From the NCBI RefSeq assembly GCF_015687155.1, contig NZ_JADPQF010000008.1:62001-126000 (forward strand): DNA of 64,000 nt, read 5' to 3'. Source of the DNA: Aliikangiella sp. G2MR2-5. Its GTDB lineage: Bacteria; Pseudomonadota; Gammaproteobacteria; Enterobacterales; Kangiellaceae. The position numbers and the translations under genes are program-made. This document shows positions 8,525-16,824 of this stretch, piece by piece. The notes below the pieces were generated by a model, which saw only the letters and a program-made list of their open reading frames with translations, did not search any database and was not told the DNA's origin. The stretch's first letter is position 1; every line of letters begins with the position of its first letter.

Positions 8525-8926
8525 ATGACCAAATCAAAGCTTAATGAGCTCCCAGATCTCAACAAAAATGAATTACAAATTCTCAATATTTTGTGGAAAA
8601 GTGAAGAAGGGTATTCGATTCGAGAGGTACACGACCAGATTGCAGAAGAAAATGCCTGGGCTTACTCCACTACAAAGACCACGATGGATCGTATGGTTAA
8701 AAAAGGGCTGCTGTGTCGTCAAAGCTTTCATGGAGTATATCTATACTCCGCCGCGATTTCTAAACCGGCAGGGATCGCCAAATTGGTTAATTTTTTTATG
8801 AAAGAAGTTCTGGATATGGACAGCGGATCTTTATTGGCTCTTTTTGGCAGAAGCAAATCTCTCACCGAAAATGAAATTGACGAATTAGAAACGCTACTCA
8901 AAAATAAGCGTAACGATAAGAAGTAG
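8525..8926 (+). CDS. BlaI/MecI-family transcriptional repressor
   Basis: A 133-residue protein with the penicillinase-repressor winged helix: LNKNELQILNILWKSEEGYS, then AYSTTKTTMDRMVKKGLL. The C-terminal part is the dimerisation region. In known systems the repressor is cleaved after the partner membrane protease senses its signal. The ATG at 8525 is preferred to the TTG at 8510, although neither has a strong ribosome site. It is followed after 5 bp by the BlaR1-like peptidase, forming a regulator pair. No beta-lactamase lies nearby, so the controlled genes are unknown. Confidence 0.92.
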   Translation: MTKSKLNELPDLNKNELQILNILWKSEEGYSIREVHDQIAEENAWAYSTTKTTMDRMVKKGLLCRQSFHGVYLYSAAISKPAGIAKLVNFFMKEVLDMDSGSLLALFGRSKSLTENEIDELETLLKNKRNDKK

Positions 8927-8931
8927 CTAAC

Positions 8932-10056
8932 GTGATTGAGCAACTTCTAGCACTCTCACGACCAACAATAGAGTTTTTATGGTTAAACTCATTATATGCC
9001 GGAGTCTTAGCGCTTTTTGTTTTGGCAATAAAGTGTTTTTATCCCAGGCTTTCTAAAAATATAGAATACGGGCTTTGGTGCCTGGTTCTTATACGCCTTG
9101 TTTTACCCAATCATCTTGCTTTTAGCTATGCAATTTCAGGAAATCTCCGTGAGTGGGTTGTCGGTTCTCTTATTTCCTATCCGTTCAATGATTTTGTTAT
9201 CCCTACTCAGGATCCGTTGAGTGTGTCATCGATTTTTTCAGCTGATGACCTGACCTTTGGCTTGCTCTTTGTTTTTTGGGCGGGGACAGTAAGTGTTGTC
9301 TTGCTACGCTACCTGGCAATCAGGTTTTCGCTACTAAGGTTAATTAACCGCGCATCGCCTGTCGTTGCTTACCCTATCGTATCCTGTGCAAATCGGTGGC
9401 GGCTTAATTTTTGGATCCGACAGCCAGTACACGTAATAGCTGAAGATAAATACTTTTCTCCCTTTACCTTTTTTTTTAAATCTCCGGTGATTTTTATTCC
9501 TCGCGCGATACTAACCAACGCAGAAGAGAAAACTATAGAGTCAATTATTGCCCATGAAATGGCCCACGTGAAGCGCAAAGACTCTTTTTGGCTGCTGATT
9601 CAGAATATTATTCAGATAGTGTTCTTTTTTAACCCTCTGGTCTGGTTCATTGTTCGCAGGTTGAGTAATTTGCGCGAAAGAATTTGTGACGAAATGGTTC
9701 TGTCTACTAATGAAATTGAGCCTCAGGTGTATGGGGAGAGCCTTTTAAGCGTTCTACGATTCAATATTAACGGCGAGTTTACCGTCAAACTATCGAATGC
9801 GTTTCTAGGGTATAAGGGGCAGATTAAGCAGCGAATTGTTGCCATCGGTATGTACACCTCGAAAACACAGCGTCCTTTGATGTCCAGAGTAGGGCTCTTG
9901 TTGGTCAGCTGTTTCTTTTTGCCTTTTCTCAATCAGGCTCCTGTATCACCTACAGATAAGCAAGTCGTCAAGAAACTGGATCCTGACTCTCCCTTTCCGG
10001 AGCATATTCGGGAGCAGGTCCGGTTACCGGTAGTCCATCGGGAACATGAAGAATAG
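8932..10056 (+). CDS. BlaR1/MecR1-like M56 membrane metalloprotease
   Basis: A 374-residue protein with a GTG start. Four membrane helices are predicted (about 15-35, 40-60, 105-130 and 230-250). The gluzincin motif HEMAH is at residues 208-212 (IIAHEMAHVKRKDSF) with a downstream glutamate in RERICDEMVL. A short membrane segment near 322-340 precedes a roughly 40-residue tail. Unlike BlaR1/MecR1 it has no C-terminal penicillin-binding sensor domain, so the signal is probably something other than a covalently bound beta-lactam. It partners the BlaI-like repressor 5 bp upstream. Confidence 0.9.
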   Translation: MIEQLLALSRPTIEFLWLNSLYAGVLALFVLAIKCFYPRLSKNIEYGLWCLVLIRLVLPNHLAFSYAISGNLREWVVGSLISYPFNDFVIPTQDPLSVSSIFSADDLTFGLLFVFWAGTVSVVLLRYLAIRFSLLRLINRASPVVAYPIVSCANRWRLNFWIRQPVHVIAEDKYFSPFTFFFKSPVIFIPRAILTNAEEKTIESIIAHEMAHVKRKDSFWLLIQNIIQIVFFFNPLVWFIVRRLSNLRERICDEMVLSTNEIEPQVYGESLLSVLRFNINGEFTVKLSNAFLGYKGQIKQRIVAIGMYTSKTQRPLMSRVGLLLVSCFFLPFLNQAPVSPTDKQVVKKLDPDSPFPEHIREQVRLPVVHREHEE

Positions 10057-10139
10057 TTTTTTGTTCGTCCTCGGCTTTCGTTGAGCCGATGTCTTTGATC
10101 TTGTTAAATCGAGTAGCTTTTAAGTAATTAGCCTATATA

Positions 10140-10163
10140 AAATCTTGCCGTTAAGATTTTATC
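10140..10163 (+). terminator. Probable terminator after blaI-blaR1 pair
   Basis: Perfect 8-bp stem AAAATCTT/AAGATTTT with a 6-nt loop, the 3' arm ending TTTTAT. It lies 84 bp downstream of the BlaR1-like stop. AT-rich, so moderate strength. Confidence 0.5.
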
Positions 10164-10221
10164 CTATTGAAAAATAAGTGTTTATTATGTTTCTGCCATT
10201 TTGAATTTGGCAGGAATTGAA

Positions 10222-10374
10222 ATGAGATTGGCAGAATCCTGTTATGAGATTCTTCCAACTCAGGGCACAATTAGTGTCGCTCATAAGTCAGATTCTGAAT
10301 ATGAGCAATCAAGTGAAGCAGTCCTGGCCGGGCAAGTCTGTGCACAGGATTTGTTCGGCCAGGTATCTATCTGA
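10222..10374 (+). CDS. Candidate 50-residue small ORF
   Basis: ATG at 10222 is preceded by GGCAGGA at a 6-nt spacing, an unusually good ribosome site for a random ORF. The product is soluble and acidic, with two cysteines (C7, C40), and matches nothing I recognise. It starts MRLAESCYEILPTQG and ends LFGQVSI. It could be a real small protein, a leader peptide or chance. Confidence 0.35.
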   Translation: MRLAESCYEILPTQGTISVAHKSDSEYEQSSEAVLAGQVCAQDLFGQVSI

Positions 10375-10695
10375 TACCAAAGACTGCTTTAGCTTGAAAA
10401 CTCGAAAGTCATGAGAGATAGAAAAGTTGTGAAAAATCACTATTGCTTTTCTTTAATAACTACAGATACTAGCGATTGACACTCGTGAAAATTCTGAAAG
10501 TCGTTCGCGGGACTTTTGAGGCAATCATTCAGTTTGAAGCTGAGAGATGAAACTGCTGCTTTTCTTGATTAAAATTTGTACAAAAATAATGTAATTATAT
10601 TTGCATCATGACATAAGTGTATCCTTTGACCGGGGTAAGCTTTATGTAAACAGCATTTTCTCTCTTTTGTTGATATGACTTTTAAGGGAAGAATA

Positions 10696-11010
10696 ATGTT
10701 TTATATTAAGTTAATTTCAAAAATATTAATTACCGCGCTTATAGTTGCTGTATTGCTCACCACCGATTCTTTGGCATTTGGCTCCCTTGACGGTCCCAAG
10801 TCTGATAGCCAACAAGAGAACGGAGATGACTGGGCGCCTCGCAATATTCTCAGGCTACATCCAATCTATCTTGAGCCTGTTTTACTCGACAAACTATACG
10901 AGACTGAAGAGAAAGCCTATTACAAGGTCAATGCTCTGGTTCAGCCTCCGAAAGACAGAATGTGTGATGACTACCCAGACTCTTGTGTCCTGGAAAGGTC
11001 AAACGAGTAA
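10696..11010 (+). CDS. Small exported protein upstream of the hybrid sensor
   Basis: A 104-residue protein from the ATG at 10696, which has AAGGGA six bases upstream; the earlier ATG at 10675 has none. Residues 1-29 are a signal peptide or membrane anchor (FYIKLISKILITALIVAVLL, then DSLAFG). The mature part is short, charged and contains two cysteines near the end (MCDDYPDSCVLE). I do not recognise a family. It ends 21 bp before the two-component gene on the same strand, so it is probably co-transcribed and may act as a periplasmic partner of the sensor, or in immunity to the adjacent peptide (both inference). Confidence 0.65.
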   Translation: MFYIKLISKILITALIVAVLLTTDSLAFGSLDGPKSDSQQENGDDWAPRNILRLHPIYLEPVLLDKLYETEEKAYYKVNALVQPPKDRMCDDYPDSCVLERSNE

Positions 11011-11031
11011 CAGGCAAGAGATACTCGTTCC

Positions 11032-14000
11032 ATGAAGTGCTATCTTTACCCGTTATTGTGCCTGCTTTGTGCATTTACCTGTTTGCTTGCTGAAGCGTTT
11101 CCAATCGAAACACCGATTTCTTCGCTTCAGTTCAAACCTGTGGAGGTAAGCTCGGAGCTTCCGCGAGAAGCTCCTCTGTATATAACAAGGCATAGTAACG
11201 GAAGCCAATGGCTATTTTATTCGGATAAGTTGATACGTCGGCACGGAAGTCTGCTCGAGTCTAAAAAGTATCCAGAGGCTGTTATCAGCATTTTTAATCA
11301 GTCTCCGCGAATTGAAGCCAGAGAGGTCGATAAGATTATTCTTCTGTCTATAGATGGTTTTCTACTGGAGGTTAATGCCAAATCCTTAAACATGAATATT
11401 CTGGAAGATTTTAGCTCCGAAAAAGAAATCATTACCGGGTTTGAGTCACTTTCCAGTGGAGGAATATTTTTAACGACCCATAAGAACGTCTATTTGAAAA
11501 AAGATATTGAAAGTAAAGGAATCAAACAGATACTCAATGAGTCGTTATATCCAACCAAGTATAAATCGATAGCTTCTTTTACTACTTTCAAAGCTTATTC
11601 GGGCGATGTATGGGTAGGCTCTTTTTTTGGTAATCTGTTTCGAGTCTCGTTAGACAGTGAGTCAAATCTTATCTATGAACGATTTGACCTGAAGTTTGAA
11701 GAAAGAAATATTATTTATAGTATTGCGCAATATGATGAACAGACCCTCCTACTCGGGACTTCAAAGGGGTTGTTTGAACTTGACCTGTTACAACAAAAAC
11801 TTAACCCGATAATCGGTGATGAAGAGCTGATTGAAGTTTCGGATTTAACGATCAACTCGGGTAGACTCTGGTTCATTTCAAATCAGAAAGTATATGTTTA
11901 TGAGCCAGATAAGAAAATAGTAACTGCAGTCGTAGGAACGACTGCATTTAATAGCTCTGCCTACGTAGCACAAAATATATCGAGTGATGATGAAGGTTTG
12001 GTATGGGCGAGCTTAGTGGGGCAGGGCGTCTTCTATTATTCATCAACATTTAATTTTGTTCAGCCTTTGAAAAGTGAAATCCTTGCTGATACTAGTGGAG
12101 ATTTCAACTTTGTAAAAGCCATTGGTGAAGAGCTGGTTTACAGCAAAGGAGAAAAAACTTACGTATACAACGGTAAGTCGCTGAGAGTTTTTTCAGGTTA
12201 CTCATCTACTGCCAGCAAGCTTGCAACTGGCGTCTATGTGTTTGGCGGTCTGGGGAATGTAAGAGTGGTTAGCGAAAATAACAGCCGCACCATTGAAATT
12301 CCTAATATGTCCTCTGCGGTGAGGGATATTATAGTCGATAAGGATAGACGTTGGTGGATTACAACTTATGAAACCGGAGCTTATCTGTTCTTTCCAGATG
12401 AAGGAAAATTTATCAATATCAGAGAGGAAATTGGTGCAAGCTCGAATATTAAATATATTCTAAACGGAGAAAACAACAATGTTCATTTATTTACTGATAA
12501 TGAAATCCTTGTTGTTTCAAGTATAGATGGTGGTTTAAATCAAGTTGCTTCCATACCTATTTCTGCTGGGATAACTGATATTCAGTCTTTGGGCGAGGAG
12601 CATTTAATATTTAGCCGCGATAATCAGGTATATCTTTACAATAGCAATTCCTTGCAATTTTTGCCTAGTGATCTCGACTTTCATGGAGAAAGAGGCTGTA
12701 TCATTTTTACTCCAAATGGGGAGGATGACTATTTGGCTTCTATTAAAAATATCGGTTTGAAGAAGTTCTCTACTTACAAAGCGAAAACAAAAATTTTCAA
12801 TAAGTTTGAAGGTGTACCCAATTCCGGGCTAGATGGAAAATGGTGTCTAACTTATAAAAATCACGCCGTTTTTTCTGCTTATGGTAGTTTATTTACTTTC
12901 AATTCAGGGGGGGCGGAGGCTCTGGCGGTTAAGGAACCTCCAAGCGTAATTACACAGGGCATTAGCTTTAATGGCGTTTTTAGGAAATCCTTTATTCAAA
13001 GTGTTAACCAATCAGATTTCCCAATAAAAATTACATTTTACGCTTCTCAACTTGAAAATCAGTCAGCTACAGAGTATTCCTACAAAGTGATGGGACTTCA
13101 CGAGTCATGGAACAACCTGCAGCAGCAGACTCTCACTATAGATTCTTTACCAACCGGCAATTACACTTTACTAATTCGTGCTCGTACAGGAAAAAATGAA
13201 TGGGGCGACGCTGCGCAATATGCTTTTGATGTTAGACCGCCGTTCTGGCTTAGTATGTGGGCTATTATTTTTTACGGTTTAATGCTAGTCGGGATTACCT
13301 ATCTGTTCTTTATTTTTAAAACCAGGCTTTTAAGACAAAGAGCTGCTCAACTGGAAGAAACTGTCAAAGAGCGAACCTACGAATTGCAAGAAGTTCTCAA
13401 TAAAAAGAATGATGAATTCATTAATATTTCGCATGAGTTTAAAACGCCACTTACTTTAATTCTTGGCCCCGTCAACAGACTGTTATCGTCCAATCTAAGT
13501 GATGAAAATAAAGGCGCTCTAGAAACGGTTAAACGTAATGGCTTTCGTCTACTAAGAATGGTTGAGCAATTGCTTCAGTTGGAAAAGTTTAGAGTTGATC
13601 ACGTCGTATCAAAGCAGGCGATAGCTGTCAGGCCGATTTCAAAGCGCATTGCTGAATCATTTTCTGATCTTTCCAGAGAAAAAGGCGTCTTTTTAAAGAT
13701 TGGTGAACTTGATGATGAGTGGCTTCTCTTCACGCCGGATGCGTTTGAAAAAATTATACTGAACTTGTTGTCAAATGCTGTTAAGTACACGGAGGAAAAG
13801 GACACGATTGAATTTTCAATCACTCGTTCTGAAAACAAAAAGATAAAGATAGTGGTTTCAGATACCGGAATAGGTATTTCTCAAGAGCAACAAGCAACTA
13901 TCTTTGAACGTTTTACTCGAATACTTGACAGCAGAGCGGAACAGGTAACTGGTGCTGGTATAGGACTGGCTTTGGTAAAAGAGCTAGTTGATAAGCATGA

Positions 14001-15045
14001 CGGTTCAATCGAACTTTCAAGTGAAGCCAATATGGGGACAAAATTTACCATAACTCTTCCTGCTTATAGCGCAAGCGAGAAAGAGAAAGAAAGGTTTTAT
14101 TCAAGCGATAAACTCAATGAGGAAATCCTGTCATTAGAGTTGCAAAGTTTGAACTCTCAAACGAATGAGCAAATAGCGCATAGGAACAATAGTGAAATAG
14201 TTTCTGACGACGGTAGAGAAACAATACTTGTAGTCGAAGATAACCCTGATATGCGCTGTTATATTGCGGATACACTCAGTCAAAGGTTTAATATTCATCT
14301 TGCGAGTAACGGCAAGGAAGGTATAGAGATGGCAAAAGCTATTGTACCGGATCTCATTGTTAGTGATGTAATGATGCCAGAGATGAACGGGTATGAGGTA
14401 TGTAAAAAACTGAAAGGATGTGAAGTGACAAGCCATATCCCCTTGATTCTTTTGACTGCACGCAGCGATAAGAAAAGCAGGCTGGAAGGCTGGCGAAACA
14501 ATGCTGATGAGTATCTTACCAAACCATTTGATACCGAAGAGCTTAATATCCGAATCGATAATCTCCTGAGTATTCGCGAATTATTAAAGTCGAGACTACA
14601 TTCAAAAATATATACAGAAATCAAATCTTCTATTAAGAAGTCAGAACAGGTTGTCAACAACAAATCAATACAGCGAAATATGGATCTGGATCCAGATTCT
14701 TTGCTCAACTCGGATTCTGACTGGGAGGAGTATGAAATACGATTTGTCGAAAAATTCTCTAAAGAAATCGAAAAAAATATTGATAATCCGGATCTTAAAG
14801 TAGAACAGCTCGCTAAAGCATTGGCAGTAAGCGAGCGCCAGCTTTATAGAAAGTTGAAAGGGTTGCTTAATGTAACGCCTGCTGAATTTTTGAGGAACTA
14901 TCGACTGAATACCGCTGTTAACTTACTTAAGGATGGGGAATCAGTCAGTAACGTTGCTTTTACGGTCGGTTTTGGCAGTCAAAGTTACTTTAGTCGATGT
15001 TTTAAAGCCAAATATGGCGTGCCTCCGTCAGAATATGTGAACTAA
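11032..15045 (+). CDS. Hybrid two-component system: propeller sensor kinase fused to receiver and AraC DNA-binding domain
   Basis: A 1337-residue one-protein signalling system. The order is signal peptide 1-22, periplasmic two-component propeller repeats about 40-650, a Y_Y_Y domain about 655-735 (TFYASQLENQSATEYSYKV), and a membrane helix about 739-762. Then come HisKA with phospho-His H801 (NISHEFKTPLTLILGP), HATPase about 905-1020 (NLLSNAVKY, DTGIGI, GAGIGLAL), a receiver with phospho-Asp D1112 (LIVSDVMMPEMNGYEV), and an AraC HTH about 1235-1337. HTCS proteins of this build are typical of Bacteroidetes polysaccharide regulation and uncommon in gammaproteobacteria. It lies directly upstream of the RiPP operon in the same orientation and is the likely regulator of it. 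Confidence 0.95.
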   Translation: MKCYLYPLLCLLCAFTCLLAEAFPIETPISSLQFKPVEVSSELPREAPLYITRHSNGSQWLFYSDKLIRRHGSLLESKKYPEAVISIFNQSPRIEAREVDKIILLSIDGFLLEVNAKSLNMNILEDFSSEKEIITGFESLSSGGIFLTTHKNVYLKKDIESKGIKQILNESLYPTKYKSIASFTTFKAYSGDVWVGSFFGNLFRVSLDSESNLIYERFDLKFEERNIIYSIAQYDEQTLLLGTSKGLFELDLLQQKLNPIIGDEELIEVSDLTINSGRLWFISNQKVYVYEPDKKIVTAVVGTTAFNSSAYVAQNISSDDEGLVWASLVGQGVFYYSSTFNFVQPLKSEILADTSGDFNFVKAIGEELVYSKGEKTYVYNGKSLRVFSGYSSTASKLATGVYVFGGLGNVRVVSENNSRTIEIPNMSSAVRDIIVDKDRRWWITTYETGAYLFFPDEGKFINIREEIGASSNIKYILNGENNNVHLFTDNEILVVSSIDGGLNQVASIPISAGITDIQSLGEEHLIFSRDNQVYLYNSNSLQFLPSDLDFHGERGCIIFTPNGEDDYLASIKNIGLKKFSTYKAKTKIFNKFEGVPNSGLDGKWCLTYKNHAVFSAYGSLFTFNSGGAEALAVKEPPSVITQGISFNGVFRKSFIQSVNQSDFPIKITFYASQLENQSATEYSYKVMGLHESWNNLQQQTLTIDSLPTGNYTLLIRARTGKNEWGDAAQYAFDVRPPFWLSMWAIIFYGLMLVGITYLFFIFKTRLLRQRAAQLEETVKERTYELQEVLNKKNDEFINISHEFKTPLTLILGPVNRLLSSNLSDENKGALETVKRNGFRLLRMVEQLLQLEKFRVDHVVSKQAIAVRPISKRIAESFSDLSREKGVFLKIGELDDEWLLFTPDAFEKIILNLLSNAVKYTEEKDTIEFSITRSENKKIKIVVSDTGIGISQEQQATIFERFTRILDSRAEQVTGAGIGLALVKELVDKHDGSIELSSEANMGTKFTITLPAYSASEKEKERFYSSDKLNEEILSLELQSLNSQTNEQIAHRNNSEIVSDDGRETILVVEDNPDMRCYIADTLSQRFNIHLASNGKEGIEMAKAIVPDLIVSDVMMPEMNGYEVCKKLKGCEVTSHIPLILLTARSDKKSRLEGWRNNADEYLTKPFDTEELNIRIDNLLSIRELLKSRLHSKIYTEIKSSIKKSEQVVNNKSIQRNMDLDPDSLLNSDSDWEEYEIRFVEKFSKEIEKNIDNPDLKVEQLAKALAVSERQLYRKLKGLLNVTPAEFLRNYRLNTAVNLLKDGESVSNVAFTVGFGSQSYFSRCFKAKYGVPPSEYVN

Positions 15046-15515
15046 AAATTCATAATGTATTTCTAATGATTTATTACTATTAGTTCGCATCCGAAATAGT
15101 CTGACTTTGAATCCTTTCTATTCATTTAACTCATATTTTGCCTTATTTTAATCTAAGTTGAAATCTTGATTACAGTCGATAAATCTAAATGCAAAAGCTT
15201 TTTCAATCTAGAGCGACTACTTTAGTACTCGCTTCTTTGTAAGTAGCAAATAGAGAGAATTTCTGTTTACTAAAAATCATATGTATGCCTGAGTAAGCAC
15301 AAGGATTACGAACTTGTGATTCACTGTAATTCAGATATGAATTATTCTGCCAGAAAAATTAACTATTTATTTCCATAGTTTAAATTTTTAGCCAAAAGCA
15401 TTTCATTTCTTGCCTAATAAAACTCAGGCCATTGTAGACTTTTCCAATATTCGGAATAATTCCTTCCGTCAGCAGATGACTGTTGGCAATAACAACTAAC
15501 TTAAGGAAAATTAAG
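15046..15515. other. 470-bp promoter region of the RiPP operon
   Basis: No gene seen. AT-rich. About 55 bp upstream of the precursor start is an inverted repeat GGAAT-A-ATTCC (15453-15463), with TTCC/GGAA half-sites around it (15442-15467), a candidate binding site for the AraC domain encoded just upstream. AAGGA at 15503-15507 is the ribosome site for the precursor. Confidence 0.5.
15453..15463. promoter_or_regulatory. Inverted repeat, candidate regulator site before the RiPP precursor
   Basis: GGAAT-A-ATTCC, a perfect 5-bp inverted repeat around one base, 53 bp before the precursor ATG. The assignment to the upstream hybrid regulator is inference from position only. Confidence 0.35.
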
Positions 15516-15683
15516 ATGAAGAAATTTAATGAATTTAAAGAAATCACTACTCAAGAAGAATTAGCTCAAGTTTCAGGTGGCGGTTCTACAGTCTTTACAC
15601 TAACTCCAAAGTGTACTGCTGACTCGTGCGACACTAAGCAGGATCCTAAGTCTGATACTGGTGGTGTTGACGGTAGTATCTAA
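15516..15683 (+). CDS. RiPP precursor peptide with double-glycine leader (grasp-with-spasm type)
   Basis: A 55-residue peptide. The leader MKKFNEFKEITTQEELAQVS ends in GG at 21-22 and fits the ELxxVxGG consensus cut by C39 peptidases. The predicted core is residues 23-55 (33 residues). It is rich in Thr/Ser and Asp, with a Cys pair C33/C38 (KCTADSCDTKQDPKSD). This composition suits ester or amide side-chain crosslinks made by graspetide ligases. The ATG at 15516 is preferred over 15483 because AAGGA precedes it and the leader then begins MKKF. It is followed by a strong hairpin and then the ATP-grasp gene. The product structure is unknown. Confidence 0.85.
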   Translation: MKKFNEFKEITTQEELAQVSGGGSTVFTLTPKCTADSCDTKQDPKSDTGGVDGSI

Positions 15684-15694
15684 TTTTTCGAAAG

Positions 15695-15718
15695 CTCTGC
15701 CAGCCCTGGCTGGCAGAG
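15695..15718 (+). promoter_or_regulatory. Intercistronic hairpin between precursor and ATP-grasp gene
   Basis: Perfect 10-bp stem CTCTGCCAGC/GCTGGCAGAG (15695-15704 with 15709-15718) and a 4-nt loop. It is not followed by a T-run but by the ribosome site of the ATP-grasp gene (GGAG at 15722-15725). It is likely to stabilise the precursor mRNA or partly terminate, giving more precursor than enzyme. Confidence 0.75.
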
Positions 15719-15731
15719 TATGGAGTTAACC

Positions 15732-16688
15732 ATGATTTTACTTTTATCAGAGAATAACGAGCCTAATACAGCGAGTGTTATCGAAATTCTCAATAAACTG
15801 GAGAAGCCCTGGTTCAGGCTTAATGGTGAAAGCTTTCCTTCACAAATAAACTTTCATCTTTCCAAGAACAAAGAGGAAAGTTTTGTCGTAGATGAGTCGG
15901 GAGCCAATAAAGTTAATCAGGTGTTTCTTAAGGATGTTAAGTCTGTCTGGTTTCGTAGGGCGGGAAAATTTAGACCCTCGGACAAAATTGAAGGCAGGGT
16001 TGAGAGACAGTTCTGTTTTTACGAATGTGTCGCTGCGTATGAAGGATTATCGGAACAACTGAGTTCAGCAAGATGGATGAATGATTTATGGAATGAAAAG
16101 AGCGCAGATAACTCTTTGTTTCAATTGCGAGCCGCGGAGCAAGCTGAACTGGATGTGCCTGACTATATTGTTTCTCAGGATATCGTTCAGTCAGAGAGGT
16201 TTTTCGATAAGTATAACGGTGAGGTTATTACCAAAGGGCTCAGTAAATCAAATCCGGCTCAATATAGTCTTAATATGATTTTTACTTCGAGCGTGAAAGA
16301 GACATTTCCAAAATATATTGAGCATATACCAGAATGCCCGACATTGCTGCAACAAAAAATCGAGCGAGAAGTTGAGCTTCGAGTCACTATCGTAGGGGAA
16401 AAAATATTTGCCGCCGCGGTAATCCCCAATGAACAAACCTTTGAGGTGGATATTCGCGCTTCTAATCTTCGTGAACTTTCTTATTGTCTTTATCAGCTTC
16501 CGGAGACTGTTCAGCAGAACCTTTTGAAATTAATGAAATCTCTGGGGTTAACATTTGCCACTATAGATATGATTGTCGATAAGCAAGGAAGACATGTATT
16601 TATAGAGCTTAATATTGGTGGTCAGTGGGGGTGGATTGAGGGGTTTACCGGTATGGAAATATCAAAAGAAATCGCTATGTGGCTCTAA
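15732..16688 (+). CDS. ATP-grasp peptide ligase (graspetide maturase, MvdC/D-like, grasp-with-spasm)
   Basis: About 318 residues. Such enzymes phosphorylate Asp/Glu side chains of a precursor and join them to Thr/Ser or Lys, making macrolactones or lactams. Visible family features are WFRRAGKF near residue 75; WMNDLWNEKSADNSLFQLRA, where the segment after WxN is conserved; LLQQKIEREVELRVTIVGE; and the Mg/ATP-binding end TIDMIVDKQGRHVFIELNIG followed by GQWGWIE. GGAG seven bases upstream selects the ATG at 15732 over 15720. It follows the precursor and precedes the small ORF and SPASM gene. Family is clear; chemistry on this peptide is inferred. Confidence 0.9.
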   Translation: MILLLSENNEPNTASVIEILNKLEKPWFRLNGESFPSQINFHLSKNKEESFVVDESGANKVNQVFLKDVKSVWFRRAGKFRPSDKIEGRVERQFCFYECVAAYEGLSEQLSSARWMNDLWNEKSADNSLFQLRAAEQAELDVPDYIVSQDIVQSERFFDKYNGEVITKGLSKSNPAQYSLNMIFTSSVKETFPKYIEHIPECPTLLQQKIEREVELRVTIVGEKIFAAAVIPNEQTFEVDIRASNLRELSYCLYQLPETVQQNLLKLMKSLGLTFATIDMIVDKQGRHVFIELNIGGQWGWIEGFTGMEISKEIAMWL

Positions 16689-16703
16689 AATAGGAGAAGT
16701 TAA

Positions 16704-16814
16704 ATGTGTTTTGTACTGCTATATCAGACATTGTCGATAGATGATTCAAATATGATTTACTTTTTTGATAGTGTCTATAACGGAAATTCTAGAAAAAAGG
16801 ATTTTGAAATTTAG
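16704..16814 (+). CDS. Candidate 36-residue small protein inside the RiPP operon
   Basis: ATG at 16704 follows TAGGAG seven bases upstream, as strong as any ribosome site in the operon. The ORF fills exactly the gap between the ATP-grasp stop (16688) and the SPASM start (16825). The product begins MCFVLLYQTLSIDD and has an aromatic middle (MIYFFDSVYNG) and a basic end. It has no GG leader and no recognised family. It may be a second substrate, an immunity or recognition peptide, or a translational coupler for the next gene. Confidence 0.55.
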   Translation: MCFVLLYQTLSIDDSNMIYFFDSVYNGNSRKKDFEI

Positions 16815-16824
16815 AGAGGGGTAT

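Larger units (their letters stand above)
10057..10674. other. 618-bp region between blaR1-like gene and exported small protein
   Basis: It contains two hairpins just after the blaR1-like gene. The first is TCGGCT/AGCCGA at 10071-10089. The second is AAAATCTT/AAGATTTT at 10140-10161, ending in Ts, a probable terminator. A 50-codon ORF with a good ribosome site lies at 10222-10374. The remainder (10375-10674) is AT-rich with no convincing gene and should carry the promoter for 10696 onwards. Confidence 0.6.

Noticed and set aside
10547-10595. 15-codon hydrophobic ORF (MKLLLFLIKI...)
   Set aside because: Too short, weak ribosome site and AT-rich composition that yields such peptides by chance.
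16765-16824. N-terminal extension of the SPASM protein from a TTG codon
   Set aside because: No ribosome site before the TTG, and the ATG at 16825 has GAGGGG at good distance and gives the family-like N-terminus.
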